Positions 42,392 through 51,076 of a stretch of 64,000 nucleotides of DNA are shown one piece after another. Below the pieces are notes generated by a model that was not told the origin of the DNA, ran no database searches, and saw only the letters and a program-made list of their open reading frames with translations. A program made the position numbers and the translations under genes. Position 1 is the stretch's first letter; each line of letters begins with the position of its first letter. This stretch comes from Streptomyces capitiformicae (GTDB lineage: Bacteria > Actinomycetota > Actinomycetes > Streptomycetales > Streptomycetaceae): NCBI RefSeq assembly GCF_002214185.1, contig NZ_CP022161.1, positions 5,587,486-5,651,485 on the forward strand, in the 5' to 3' direction.

Positions 42392-42901
42392 TCAGCCGCG
42401 CGCCGTGAACTGGCTCCCCGTCCTCTCACCGTCGTCCGTGACCGCCGCGGCCACACAGCGGAAGACGCGCAGCCCCTTGTCCCACTCCACCGCTGAAGGC
42501 GGAATGATGTCGACGTTCCATTCGTCCGCGCTGTCATCGCCGCCCGGAACCATCGCCTCGGCCATGACCTTCTGCGAGCACAGCGCCTTGACGTCAGGAT
42601 GCTTGACCAGGTCCCGCGCGTTGTTGGTCATGCCGTCCTCCGGCAGCGGGGCGATCGCGAAGGTCTCCCACACAGGCTTGGTCCGGCAGTCCGCACAGCT
42701 GACGGTGACGGTGGCGGAGACGGAGATGTCGACGATGCCGCTCCAGCACTCCGGGGTCGCGACACACCGGCCGCCCACGCCGTCGACGTCCGTCGCGGGG
42801 CAGTTCTCCGTCGTGGTCGCCACCCCGCCGAAACCGGAGGCGGCCTTGTTCTCGGCGTTCCATTCTTTCGAGCCCCACGGTGCCGTACCCCCAGCGCACA
42901 C
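42392..42901 (-). pseudogene. Cys-rich extracytoplasmic domain fragment, probable N-terminal truncation
   Basis: Up to 169 residues (GTG 42901). Spaced cysteines (ENCPATDVDGVGGRCVATPECW, CADC, ALCSQK, RVFRCVAAA) and the WNVDIIPPSA stretch resemble C-terminal sensor regions of secreted or membrane Streptomyces proteins. I see a faint resemblance to septum-formation-domain proteins, but not enough to name it. There is no signal peptide or transmembrane helix, and the frame stays open without hydrophobic residues to a TAG near 42996. I therefore read it as the C-terminal remainder of a larger protein. Confidence 0.4.
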
Positions 42902-42994
42902 CCTGGGCAGAACGTCCGCCCGAGGTGAGGCGAGACTCTGACCAAGGGCTCGGACACCGGTACGCCCGGTTGGACCCGTTGTGTACTCCGGCGG

Positions 42995-44386
42995 CTACAC
43001 CGCGGGGCCGAGGTCGCCTTCGAGTCGGGTCCGGGTGATCGGCGGGCGGTCCCAGAGGGCGAGGATCTCGTTGGCGAGGTCCACGGTCGGGCGCGGGGAG
43101 CGGTCGCCGCGCACCTCGATGCCCGCGGCCAGCAGGCTGCGCGGGACAGCCCCCGCGTCGAGGAGGACCCGCCAGTCCTCCGGCGGGAGTTCAAGGTACT
43201 CGAGTCCGCTCAACCGGGCGATCTCCAGCGGGTCGGCGAGCGTACCGGGGTAGGCGCTCAGGGTCCGCAGGCGGGGCAACCCGATGACGGGGGCGAGGCT
43301 GAACGGGTCCTCGTCCCACACGCCGATGTTCAGGACCTCAAGGCCGGGGTGGGCGGCGGCCTCGATGCTCCGCAGGCTGCGGTGGTGGACCCAGGCCACC
43401 GCCGGCGGCTCCTCGTCCCCACGACGACGACGGCGGCGGGGCTGCTCATCGGGCCCGCGCAGGACGAGATCCGTGAGGGAGTCGGCGACCAGGTCGGCAC
43501 CGATGTTCTCCTCGTGGCTGAGGATGATGATCTGCCCCAGGTGGCCGCCCGGGGCCGGGGTCAGGTCTACCGCGAGCCGGTCGCCGCCGCCGTTGTCGCC
43601 GAAGGCGATCCAGCCGGGTGAACCGACCAGGCCCTGCACGGCGGCGTCGGGCGGGGTGACGACCGCCTCCTTCGCCGCGAACCGCCACAGGGAAGGACGG
43701 GACGACACATCGGCGATGTAGAGGTCGTCCAGGGCGAAGAGCTCGCAGCCGACCGCCATGACCTCACGCTCGGCCGCCTCGTGGTCGCCGGCCCAGTCCT
43801 GCCACCGCGCCCGTGTCACCCGGTACAGCACCTTGAGCTCGTCGGGCAGCGCGACACCGAGGCGTGCCTCCGCGGCGGCGATCTCGTCCTCCGTGGCGCC
43901 GACGGCGCCGGGTATCCGCTCGCGGAGCGTCCGCTCCAGCAGGGCGAGGTCCCTGGTCGGGGCCGGCACCGCGTCGGGCACCGGATCAGGCAGGCGGCGC
44001 CAGGGCTCGGGGAGGGCGCCCTCGACCAGGACCAGCGAACCGGGGTGCGGACTGCCGACGCTGGACTCCACGGCGGGGCTCGGGCCCAGCAGCCGGAGTA
44101 CGGCCCTCCCGGCCTGTTCGATCCTCACCGTGAACGAGACGCCCTCGATGCCGAGGTCCACGAGCGCGCTCCGCACGCGCTGCACCGCGTCGAACTCGGC
44201 CTTCAGCTTGCCCTCGATCACAGATGCCTGCCCCGGCGGCGGCACCGGCCGCTTCAGGGGCACGCTCCACGCGCCTTGGCTGATCTGTCCCGCCACTTGG
44301 CCGCCGGTGGCGAAAGCCTCCGCCTTGTCGGCCCGCAGAAGCCTCAACAGCGGCTCCCACGTGGCGAAGTCGTGCAGCGGGGACAA
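42995..44386 (-). CDS. SMI1/KNR4 (SUKH) family protein
   Basis: 463 residues from TTG 44386, chosen for GGAGG 5 bases upstream. The SUKH fold region is about 160-310: EDEIAAAEARLGVALPDELKVLYRVTRA, then LFALDDLYIADVS and WIAFGDNGGGDRLAVDLTP with QIIILSHEE. SUKH proteins often act as immunity proteins against toxins or as regulators. An N-terminal module of unknown fold and a C-terminal leucine-rich segment (SLAPVIGLPRLRTLSAYPG) are added. I see no toxin gene next to it. Confidence 0.85.
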   Translation of the reverse strand: MSPLHDFATWEPLLRLLRADKAEAFATGGQVAGQISQGAWSVPLKRPVPPPGQASVIEGKLKAEFDAVQRVRSALVDLGIEGVSFTVRIEQAGRAVLRLLGPSPAVESSVGSPHPGSLVLVEGALPEPWRRLPDPVPDAVPAPTRDLALLERTLRERIPGAVGATEDEIAAAEARLGVALPDELKVLYRVTRARWQDWAGDHEAAEREVMAVGCELFALDDLYIADVSSRPSLWRFAAKEAVVTPPDAAVQGLVGSPGWIAFGDNGGGDRLAVDLTPAPGGHLGQIIILSHEENIGADLVADSLTDLVLRGPDEQPRRRRRRGDEEPPAVAWVHHRSLRSIEAAAHPGLEVLNIGVWDEDPFSLAPVIGLPRLRTLSAYPGTLADPLEIARLSGLEYLELPPEDWRVLLDAGAVPRSLLAAGIEVRGDRSPRPTVDLANEILALWDRPPITRTRLEGDLGPAV

Positions 44387-44453
44387 CGGGACCTCCGGTG
44401 GTTCCGGCGAACGTGGCGCAGTGATGCGCAGTGATTATGCGCGAGCTTCGTGA

Positions 44454-45281
44454 CCGGCCCTCGGCAAGGACGCCGACGCGACCACGCTGCACGGCCGGGC
44501 CGACACCCTCGCCAAGGCCATGCGGGCCACCCTCCTGGACTCCTCGGCCGGGCGCTTCCGCGACGGCGTCGGCACGACCGACGGCGTCGGCACGACCCAC
44601 AGCGCCCAGCACGCCACCGCCTTCCCCGTGGCGCTCGGCGTCGCGGACGGCCTGGACGGGGACGTGCTCGCCAAGCTGGGCGACACCCTGGCGGCGGGTG
44701 GCATGAAGGTGAGCGTGTACGGGTCGCAGTTCCTGCTCGACGCGCTGTTCCGGCTCGGTCGCTCCGACGCGGCGCTCGCGCTGCTCACCTCGACGGCCAC
44801 CAACTCGTGGCTGCACATGGTCGACGCGCTGAAGGCCACGATCGTCACGGAGGCGTGGGACCCCGCGCTGAAGTCCAACATGACGCTCTCCCACGCCTGG
44901 GCATCCGCGCCCGCCAATGCCGTGGCCCGGCACATCCTCGGCGTCCAGGTCAGCGAGCCGGGCGCGGCCGAGTTCCTGGTCCGTCCCCGCACCGGCTCGC
45001 TGACCGAGGCCGAGGGAACGGTTCCCTCGGTGCGCGGGCCGGTAGCGGTCCGGGTGCGCCGCTCCGGGGACACGCACACGACGACGGTGACCGTGCCGCC
45101 GAACTCCCGTGCCGTGCTTGAGGTGGAGATCGGCGAGGCCGATCCGGCGGCGTACCGGGTGACGGGGCCGGCGCCCGGCGGCCGGGGGAAGGCGGAGGTC
45201 GAGTCGTTCACCGACCTCACGGGCACCGTGCTGCGGATCGGACCGGTCGGCTCGGGCACGACGGAGGTGGTGCGGAAGTGA
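44454..45281 (+). pseudogene. GH78 alpha-L-rhamnosidase, C-terminal fragment
   Basis: The frame is open from just after a TGA (44451-44453) and has no start with a ribosome-binding site. ATG 44520 is internal. The protein reads as the end of the (a/a)6 barrel (AFPVALGVADGL, VYGSQFLLDALFRLGR, TEAWDPALKSNMTLSHAWASAPA) plus the C-terminal beta domain (FLVRPRTGSL to TVPPNSRAVLEVEIG). Full bacterial GH78 enzymes are about 900-1000 residues. Roughly 260 remain, without the main catalytic region. The truncation point coincides with the junction to the SUKH gene. Confidence 0.85.
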
Positions 45282-45369
45282 CGGAAACCCGGAACCTTGG
45301 CCTGAGCTGAGCTAACCTCGACATCTGGGGAGCGAACAGACGTACGTAGAAAGCCATTTCGGGGGTGTT

Positions 45370-47136
45370 GTGTCAGACCAGCGGCCGGTGCCATCGCGCT
45401 CGACGGCGGACAGGGCTCCGGCGCCGCGGCATACGGGTGCCCTGCCGCTGCGCCCCGGCGACCCGGACCGTATAGGTCCGTATGTGTCGCTGGGGCTGCT
45501 CGGCAGCGGCGGCATGGGGCGCGTCTATCTGGCGCGCCCCGCCGACGGCGACCCGGATCTCGTCGCGGTGAAGGTGATCAGGCCGGAGTACGCCGAGGAC
45601 ATCAGGTTCCGGCGCCGGTTCGAGCGCGAGGCGTCGGTTCACGGCCGCGTCCTGACCCCGCACTTGCCAAGGCTGCGCGGCACGGGTTTCCAGGACGAAC
45701 TGCTGTGGATGGCCACCGAGTACGTGCCGGGGCTCGACCTGGCGGACGCCGTGCAGGAGGACGGTGCCCTCGCGCTGGCGGCCGTCTGGCGGCTTGTGGC
45801 GGAGCTCGGGCGGGCGCTCGCCGACCTGTCCGCCGCGGGGATCGTGCACCGGGATCTCAAGCCGTCCAACGTCCTGCTGTCCGCCCGGGGCGCGCATGTG
45901 ATCGACTTCGGCATCTCGAAGGCCGCCGACGCGAGCGCGATCACCGGCACGGGCAACCGGGTGGGCACTCCCGCGTACATGTCGCCGGAGTACCTGAGGA
46001 CCGGTGAGTGCGACACCGCGTCGGACGTTTTCTCGCTGGCCTGCACGCTGGTCTACGCGGCGACCGGGAGCGCCCCGTTCGGCGACGGTACCGGCGTCGA
46101 CGTGATGCACCGGGTGGCGTTCGAGGAGCCCAACGCGAAGGTGATCGGCGAGGTCTCGGCGGCCGACGAGGCGCTCGCTTCGCTGCTGTCCGCCTGCCTG
46201 GGCAAGGAGCCCGGGGCTCGGCCGACTCCGAAGGAGCTGATCGAGGCGGCCGGGGCGCACGCCGGCACGCCAGGCACGTCCGGCTCACCGGGCACGTCCG
46301 GCTGGCCGGAGCCGCTCGGTGGCAGGGTGCTGGCCCGGCAGCAGGCGTACGAGGCGCTGCGCCGGCTGCCCCTGGCACAGCCCTCGCCCGAGGCCGCCGC
46401 GCACCCTTCCGCGCCCCCTTCCTCACCGCCGAACGCGACTCCGAAGCCCTCCGCCGACGCGGCCGGACAGTCGCCTCCGGCGCAGGGCCGCAACTCGACG
46501 CGGCGCAAGCGGGTGCTGGCGGGAGTCACGGGCGTGGCGCTCTGCGCGACAGTGGCCGCCGGTGTCTTCGTACTCACGCGCCCCGACTCTTCCGCCAGTG
46601 CCTCGCCGGAGGCGGGTACGTCGACCGCGGCGGGCGGTGTGCCCGGTGCCACCGTCTCCTCGACGGCACCCGGGGCCTCGGGCGGCGCGCCCGTACCGGA
46701 TGGCGGGTCCTCCGTCTCGGAGGTGTCCGGCAAGGATGACAGCGTTGCCGACGACACCCCGCGCCCTGACGCCTCCGCCGACCACGACCGGCGCACCACC
46801 GCTCCTTCCGGTTCCGCCACCGAGTCCGGTGCCCCGCCCGAGACCGCCCCGTCCCAGAGCAGCGCGCCTCCCGATTCGGGGACCCCGGCCTGGATCTCGG
46901 ACTGCACGCATTACTCGGGCAACGGCCGTACCCGGCTGGGGAACAGCGGCAAACGTGTGCTCCAGGTGCAGTGCATCCTGACGAAGCGCGGGTACGGCGT
47001 GGGCGACTCCGGCGTGGACGGCGAGTTCGGCACCGGCACGGAGGCGGCGGTTCAGGCCTTCCAGAGCGACAAGGGGCTGGACGTCGACGGAGTCGTCGGC
47101 CACGACACCTGGGCGGCGTTACGCGCCTCTGAGTGA
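45370..47136 (+). CDS. Transmembrane Ser/Thr protein kinase with C-terminal peptidoglycan-binding domain, with a TTA codon
   Basis: 588 residues from GTG 45370, with a G-rich run just upstream. The kinase domain (about 35-290) is complete: LLGSGGMGRVYLARP, VAVKVIRPEYAE, HRDLKPSNVLLS, DFGISKAAD and GTPAYMSPEYL. A Pro/Ser linker, one transmembrane helix (about 383-402, VLAGVTGVALCATVAAGVF), a Ser/Thr/Pro stalk and a C-terminal PG_binding_1-like domain (about 515-588: VLQVQCILTKRGYGVGDSG, FGTGTEAAVQAFQSDKGLDVDGVVGHDTW) follow. The outer domain probably senses cell-wall fragments, much as PASTA domains do in PknB. One TTA codon (47119-47121) lies near the end. Confidence 0.93.
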   Translation: MSDQRPVPSRSTADRAPAPRHTGALPLRPGDPDRIGPYVSLGLLGSGGMGRVYLARPADGDPDLVAVKVIRPEYAEDIRFRRRFEREASVHGRVLTPHLPRLRGTGFQDELLWMATEYVPGLDLADAVQEDGALALAAVWRLVAELGRALADLSAAGIVHRDLKPSNVLLSARGAHVIDFGISKAADASAITGTGNRVGTPAYMSPEYLRTGECDTASDVFSLACTLVYAATGSAPFGDGTGVDVMHRVAFEEPNAKVIGEVSAADEALASLLSACLGKEPGARPTPKELIEAAGAHAGTPGTSGSPGTSGWPEPLGGRVLARQQAYEALRRLPLAQPSPEAAAHPSAPPSSPPNATPKPSADAAGQSPPAQGRNSTRRKRVLAGVTGVALCATVAAGVFVLTRPDSSASASPEAGTSTAAGGVPGATVSSTAPGASGGAPVPDGGSSVSEVSGKDDSVADDTPRPDASADHDRRTTAPSGSATESGAPPETAPSQSSAPPDSGTPAWISDCTHYSGNGRTRLGNSGKRVLQVQCILTKRGYGVGDSGVDGEFGTGTEAAVQAFQSDKGLDVDGVVGHDTWAALRASE

Positions 47137-47174
47137 CCGCCGGGAACAGCGACGTCGCGGTCGGACACAGGCCC

Positions 47175-47490
47175 TCAGTCGACGAACAGCCCCCGTGCCG
47201 CGGCCCGGGCGTCGAACTCCTCCAGGTGGGCCTGGGCGTTCGGCAGGGCGTCGCACATCGCCTCCAGGAGGACCTGGCCGCCGGGTAGTTGTCGAAGCCG
47301 AGGGCGACGGCGAAACGGGTCACCGACGGCTGGCTCATCCCCGTCGAGCCGGGCCAGTTCCACGCTCGACAGGAACGGCGCGTCCGCGGCCTGCCGGACC
47401 AGGCAGTGCGCGATGCGGCGCTGCGTGGGGGTGAGCCGACGGTCTTCGAAGAGCCACTGCAGCTGTGCGGACGCGCCGTTCGTGTGATCC
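47175..47490 (-). pseudogene. RpiR/MurR-type HTH regulator remnant with frameshift and deletion
   Basis: The upper part (about 47490-47350) encodes an RpiR helix-turn-helix start (LTPTQRRIAHCLVRQ, SSVELARLDG). A single extra base then shifts the frame. In the next frame the recognition helix continues (GMSQPSVTRFAVALGFDNYP). The final 36 residues (LLEAMCDALPNAQAHLEEFD, ARGLFVD) return to the original frame and end at 47175. The sugar-isomerase domain is missing. It lies after the glycine-betaine binding-protein stop. Non-functional. Confidence 0.7.
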
Positions 47491-47499
47491 CCCTGCCGG

Positions 47500-48432
47500 T
47501 CAGCTCACCAGGCCGGCCTTCGTCAGCCATTCCTCGGCGACGGTGTCGGCGTCCTCCTTGTCGTTGACGAGCTTCTTCATCATGTCGAGCAGGTCCTGGG
47601 TGGTGAGCTTGGCCGAGACGGCGTTGAGCGCTTCCTTGGCCGTGTCGTTCACCGCGTCCTTGTAGACCAGCGGCGTGACGTTCTGCGAGGAGAAGAGGTT
47701 CTCCGGGTCCTCCAGGACCACCAACTTGTCGGCGACGATGGCGGGATCGGTGGTGTAGAGGTTGGCGGCCTGCACCTCGTTGTCCTTCAACAGCTTGACC
47801 AGGGTGGTCTGGGCGCCTCCGTCGAGCGGCTGGAACTTGCCGAACTCGACGCCGTAGACCTTCTTCAGACCGACCCCGCCCTGGGTGCGGGTCTTGAACT
47901 CGGAGCCCGCCCCGAGCGTCATGTCACCCGCGACCGGCTTGAGGTCGGCGAGAGTCTTGAGGTTGTACTTGGCTGCGGTCTCGGCGGTGACCGTGACGGA
48001 GTCCTTGTCCTCGGCCTGGGCCGAGTCGAGTATCTCCACCGACGACGGGAGTTTCTCCTTCAGTTCGGCGTTGATCTCCTCCGTACTGGTCGCGGTGCTG
48101 TTCTTGTCGACCGCCACCGACAGCAGGGCGCCGTTGTACTCGGGGAAGACGCCGATGCCGCCCTTGACCACCTGGTCGTAGTAGACCTCGCGGGCCCCGA
48201 TGTCGAACTTGCGGGTCACCTTCAGGCCCTTGTCCTCCAGGGCCTGCGAGTAGATCTCGGCGAGGAGTTGGTTCTCGGGGAAGTTCGCCGAGCCGACGAC
48301 GATGGACTTGCCGTCACCGCCGCCGCTGCTGCCCGTCAGCGGGTTGTCGTCGCTGTCGCCGCCGCCTCCGCAGGCGGTCAGGGTGAGTGCGGTGATCAGG
48401 CCGAACGCGGCGCCTCGGTACATGCCTCGCAT
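47500..48432 (-). CDS. Glycine betaine/choline-type ABC binding lipoprotein (OpuC-like)
   Basis: 310 residues from ATG 48432. The lipobox ends at LTAC. The domain matches the OpuAC/ProX osmolyte receptors (VGSANFPENQLLAEIYSQAL, IGAREVYYDQVVKGGIGVFPEYNGAL, LYTTDPAIVADKLVVLEDP, LTTQDLLDMMKKLVNDKEDADTVAEEWL). With two permeases and a CBS-domain ATPase it forms a binding-protein-dependent importer for a quaternary-ammonium compatible solute. It is the last gene of the operon (ATPase first), on the minus strand. Confidence 0.93.
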   Translation of the reverse strand: MRGMYRGAAFGLITALTLTACGGGGDSDDNPLTGSSGGGDGKSIVVGSANFPENQLLAEIYSQALEDKGLKVTRKFDIGAREVYYDQVVKGGIGVFPEYNGALLSVAVDKNSTATSTEEINAELKEKLPSSVEILDSAQAEDKDSVTVTAETAAKYNLKTLADLKPVAGDMTLGAGSEFKTRTQGGVGLKKVYGVEFGKFQPLDGGAQTTLVKLLKDNEVQAANLYTTDPAIVADKLVVLEDPENLFSSQNVTPLVYKDAVNDTAKEALNAVSAKLTTQDLLDMMKKLVNDKEDADTVAEEWLTKAGLVS

Positions 48433-48456
48433 GGGTGTTTCCTCTCTGCTCAGAAC

Positions 48457-49146
48457 TCAGGATTTCGTCGCCGCGGCCCTGAGGCCCGGCGAGACGACGA
48501 CGCGTCGCAGTGCGGTGAACACGGCCTGGACGACCAGCGCGAGAACGACGACGACCGTGGAGCCGCCGATGACCAACTCGTAGTCGTTGCGGGAGAGTCC
48601 GTCGACGATGAAGCGGCCGAGGCCCCCGAGGCCGGGGTAGGCGGCGACGGTCGCGGTGGCCACGACCTGGATCGCGGCGACCCGCAGCCCGAGGAGGATC
48701 AGGGGCAGCGCCATCGGCACCTCCACCCGGATCAGAATCTCCCACTCGGTCATGCCGACCCCGCGTGCCGCGTCCCGGGTCGCCGGGTCCACGCCCCGTA
48801 CGCCTTCGAAGGTGTTGATGAGGATCGGCGGGACGGCGAGCGCGACCAGGGCGATCAGTACGGGTGTGGTGCTGAGTCCGGCGAGCGTGACGACGAGGAC
48901 GACCAGGCCGAAGGTGGGGATCGCCCGCGCGAGGTTCGCCACGCTGGCCACGGCGAACGCGCCACGGCCGGTGTGTCCGACGAGAAGCCCGAACGTCAGC
49001 CCGATCAGGGCGGCGAACAGCAGCGACAGCCCGCTGTAGGTGAGGTGTTCCAGGAGGCGCTGCGGGATTCCCTCGTCGCCCTGCCACTGGGCCGAGGACG
49101 TCAGCCAGTCCCCCACGAGCTGGATCTGGTTCAGGAAGTCGTTCAT
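48457..49146 (-). CDS. OpuC-type ABC permease (second)
   Basis: 229 residues from ATG 49146, overlapping the upstream permease stop (ATGA). Membrane segments are typical of the OpuCB/OpuCD group. Visible pieces are LLFAALIGLTFGLLVGH, RAIPTFGLVVLVVTL, FEGVRGVDPATRDAARGVGMTEWEILIRVEVPMALPLILLGLR (the EAA loop) and YPGLGGLGRFIVDGL. The N-terminus (FLNQIQLVGDWL) is extracytoplasmic. Forms the channel with the other permease. Confidence 0.92.
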   Translation of the reverse strand: MNDFLNQIQLVGDWLTSSAQWQGDEGIPQRLLEHLTYSGLSLLFAALIGLTFGLLVGHTGRGAFAVASVANLARAIPTFGLVVLVVTLAGLSTTPVLIALVALAVPPILINTFEGVRGVDPATRDAARGVGMTEWEILIRVEVPMALPLILLGLRVAAIQVVATATVAAYPGLGGLGRFIVDGLSRNDYELVIGGSTVVVVLALVVQAVFTALRRVVVSPGLRAAATKS

Positions 49147-49808
49147 GCCGCCGTCACCTTGCTCCGGGACCAGGGGGTGAGCAGCCGTTGCGCCAGGACC
49201 AGCAGGGCGTCGGTGGTGAGCGCCAGCAGCATGATCAGCACCATCGCGGTGACGATGGGGGTGGGGAAGTCGAGTTGGAGGCCGCGGGTGATGTAGTAGC
49301 CGAGGCCGCCCTGGCCGATCAGCTGTCCTACGGCGACGAGGCTGATGGAGGAGACGGCGGCGACGCGTACGCCGGCGATGACGACGGGTACGGCGATCGG
49401 CAGTTCGACCTGGACGACCCGGCGTACCGTGCCGAATCCCATCGCGGTGGCCGCGAGCCGCACCGGTTCGGGGACCGAGGCGAGGCCGTCCACGACGTTG
49501 GGCACCAGGACCGACAGGGTGTAGAGCGTCAGCGGGATCATCACCGTCTGTTCGGTCAGCCCCGTGTAACGGACGAAGATCATGAACAGGGCGAGGGACG
49601 GGATCGAGTACAGGATGTTGGCCACGGTCAGCACCGGCGGGTACAGCCAGCGCAGCCGGTGGCACAGGATCCCGAGCGGCACGGAGATGACCAGGCCGAA
49701 CACGACCGGGAGCAGGCCGAGTCTCAGATGGACGCCGGTGTAGTCGGCCAGTTCGGCGGCGTGGTCGGCTATCCACTGCCACCGGACCAGCGGCTCGTCG
49801 TCGTTCAC
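49143..49808 (-). CDS. OpuC-type ABC permease (first)
   Basis: 221 residues from ATG 49808, overlapping the ATPase stop (ATGA). The N-terminus is short (MNDDEPLVRWQWIADHAAEL), then five or six helices. The conserved coupling loop is LAATAMGFGTVRRVVQVELPIAVPVVIAG. IGQGGLGYYITRGLQLDF precedes the last helices. Pairs with the second permease. Confidence 0.92.
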   Translation of the reverse strand: MNDDEPLVRWQWIADHAAELADYTGVHLRLGLLPVVFGLVISVPLGILCHRLRWLYPPVLTVANILYSIPSLALFMIFVRYTGLTEQTVMIPLTLYTLSVLVPNVVDGLASVPEPVRLAATAMGFGTVRRVVQVELPIAVPVVIAGVRVAAVSSISLVAVGQLIGQGGLGYYITRGLQLDFPTPIVTAMVLIMLLALTTDALLVLAQRLLTPWSRSKVTAA

Positions 49809-50899
49809 TTGTCGTCACCGCCCGGGCTGTCGGTGATCTCGTGGACGTCCGCGACGCCGACGACCGCGCCGTCCGCGTCGACGCCCACCGCGAGCCGGGC
49901 GGGCGACAGCAGTGCCGAGTCGAGGGCGGCCCGTGCCGAGTCGCCGACGAGGCTGAAGGTGTGGCCGAGCGGGGCCGGCGATACGTCCGCGAGCGTGCCG
50001 CTGTCCGGGAGTTCGGCGACCGGGGCCCAGCCGAGCGGTCGTCGGGCGTCGTCGACGATGAGCACCCAGGGCTCCTTCACCGCCCTGGCCTCCGCGACCG
50101 GGGTGGTCGCCGACAGCACGGGTCCGTCGCGCAGGGGGACCTCGGCCGCCTTGACGAAGGACAGCCGGCGGATGCCGCGGTCGTGTCCCACGAAGTCGGC
50201 CACGAACTCGTCGGCGGGGCGGGTGAGCAGCCGCTCGGGGGTGTCGAACTGGGCGAGCCTGCCGCCCGTGCGGAACACCGCGATGTTGTCGCCGAGTTTG
50301 ATCGCCTCGTCGATGTCATGGGTGACGAACACGATCGTCTTGTGCAGCTCCTTCTGCAGCCGGATGAACTCCGCCTGCAGCTCCGCCCGCACGATCGGGT
50401 CGACCGCGCTGAACGGCTCGTCCATCAGCAGCACCGGCGGATCGGCGCCCAGCGCCCTGGCCACGCCGACGCGCTGCTGCTGCCCGCCGGAGAGCTGGTT
50501 CGGGTAGCGCTTGGCCATCTCGGCCGGCAGGCCCACCAGTTCCAGCAGCTCGGCCGCCCGCGCCCGCGCCTTCTTCCGGCTCCAGCCGAGCAGCAGCGGG
50601 ACGGTCGCTATGTTGTCGAGGACGGTACGGTGCGGGAACAGCCCCGCGTGCTGGATCACATAGCCGATGCCCCGCCTCAACTCGGGGGCGTTGACCTCCC
50701 GGATGTCCCGGCCGCGCAGGCTCACCGTCCCGGTCGTCGGCTCCACCATGCGGTTGATCATGCGCAGCGTCGTGGTCTTGCCGCAGCCGGAGGGACCGAC
50801 CAGGACCGTGATGCCACCCTCGGCCAACTCCAGGGACAGATCGTCCACCGCTGTCGTGCCGTTCGGATATTTTTTACTCACCGCGTCGAATCTGATCAA
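49805..50899 (-). CDS. OpuC-type ABC ATPase with CBS domains
   Basis: 364 residues from TTG 50899. The only in-frame start before the conserved MIRFDAVSKKYPNG is this TTG (GGGGCAGC upstream). Walker A GPSGCGKTT, signature QLSGGQQQRVGVARA, Walker B VLLMDEPFSAVDP and switch FVTHDIDEA are complete. The last 110 residues form two CBS-like segments (GHTFSLVGDSARAAL, AVGVDADGAVVGVADVHE) that in OpuCA sense ionic strength. This is the first gene of the four-gene osmolyte operon. Confidence 0.93.
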   Translation of the reverse strand: MIRFDAVSKKYPNGTTAVDDLSLELAEGGITVLVGPSGCGKTTTLRMINRMVEPTTGTVSLRGRDIREVNAPELRRGIGYVIQHAGLFPHRTVLDNIATVPLLLGWSRKKARARAAELLELVGLPAEMAKRYPNQLSGGQQQRVGVARALGADPPVLLMDEPFSAVDPIVRAELQAEFIRLQKELHKTIVFVTHDIDEAIKLGDNIAVFRTGGRLAQFDTPERLLTRPADEFVADFVGHDRGIRRLSFVKAAEVPLRDGPVLSATTPVAEARAVKEPWVLIVDDARRPLGWAPVAELPDSGTLADVSPAPLGHTFSLVGDSARAALDSALLSPARLAVGVDADGAVVGVADVHEITDSPGGDDK

Positions 50900-50925
50900 A
50901 GCTGCCCCTCAACCGACTGCATATG

Positions 50926-50955
50926 GCCATTCAGCGTTGTCCGTGACTGAATGGC
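50926..50955. promoter_or_regulatory. Inverted repeat upstream of the osmolyte ABC operon
   Basis: GCCATTCAG (50926-50934) and CTGAATGGC (50947-50955) form perfect 9-bp arms separated by 12 bases, 27 bp upstream of the TTG start. Probably an operator in the promoter. No regulator gene is adjacent. The arms lie between the divergent operon and amidohydrolase genes and could affect both. Confidence 0.55.
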
Positions 50956-51076
50956 AGTCAATGGTCCGGCGTGAACGGCACGTTACGTTCACACGAAACC
51001 GAGCCCCGGATGCCTGGAATGATCAGGTTCCACGGTTGATGTGCGTCGCATAATGGGCCGTGGTGGGAGGAGCGTC

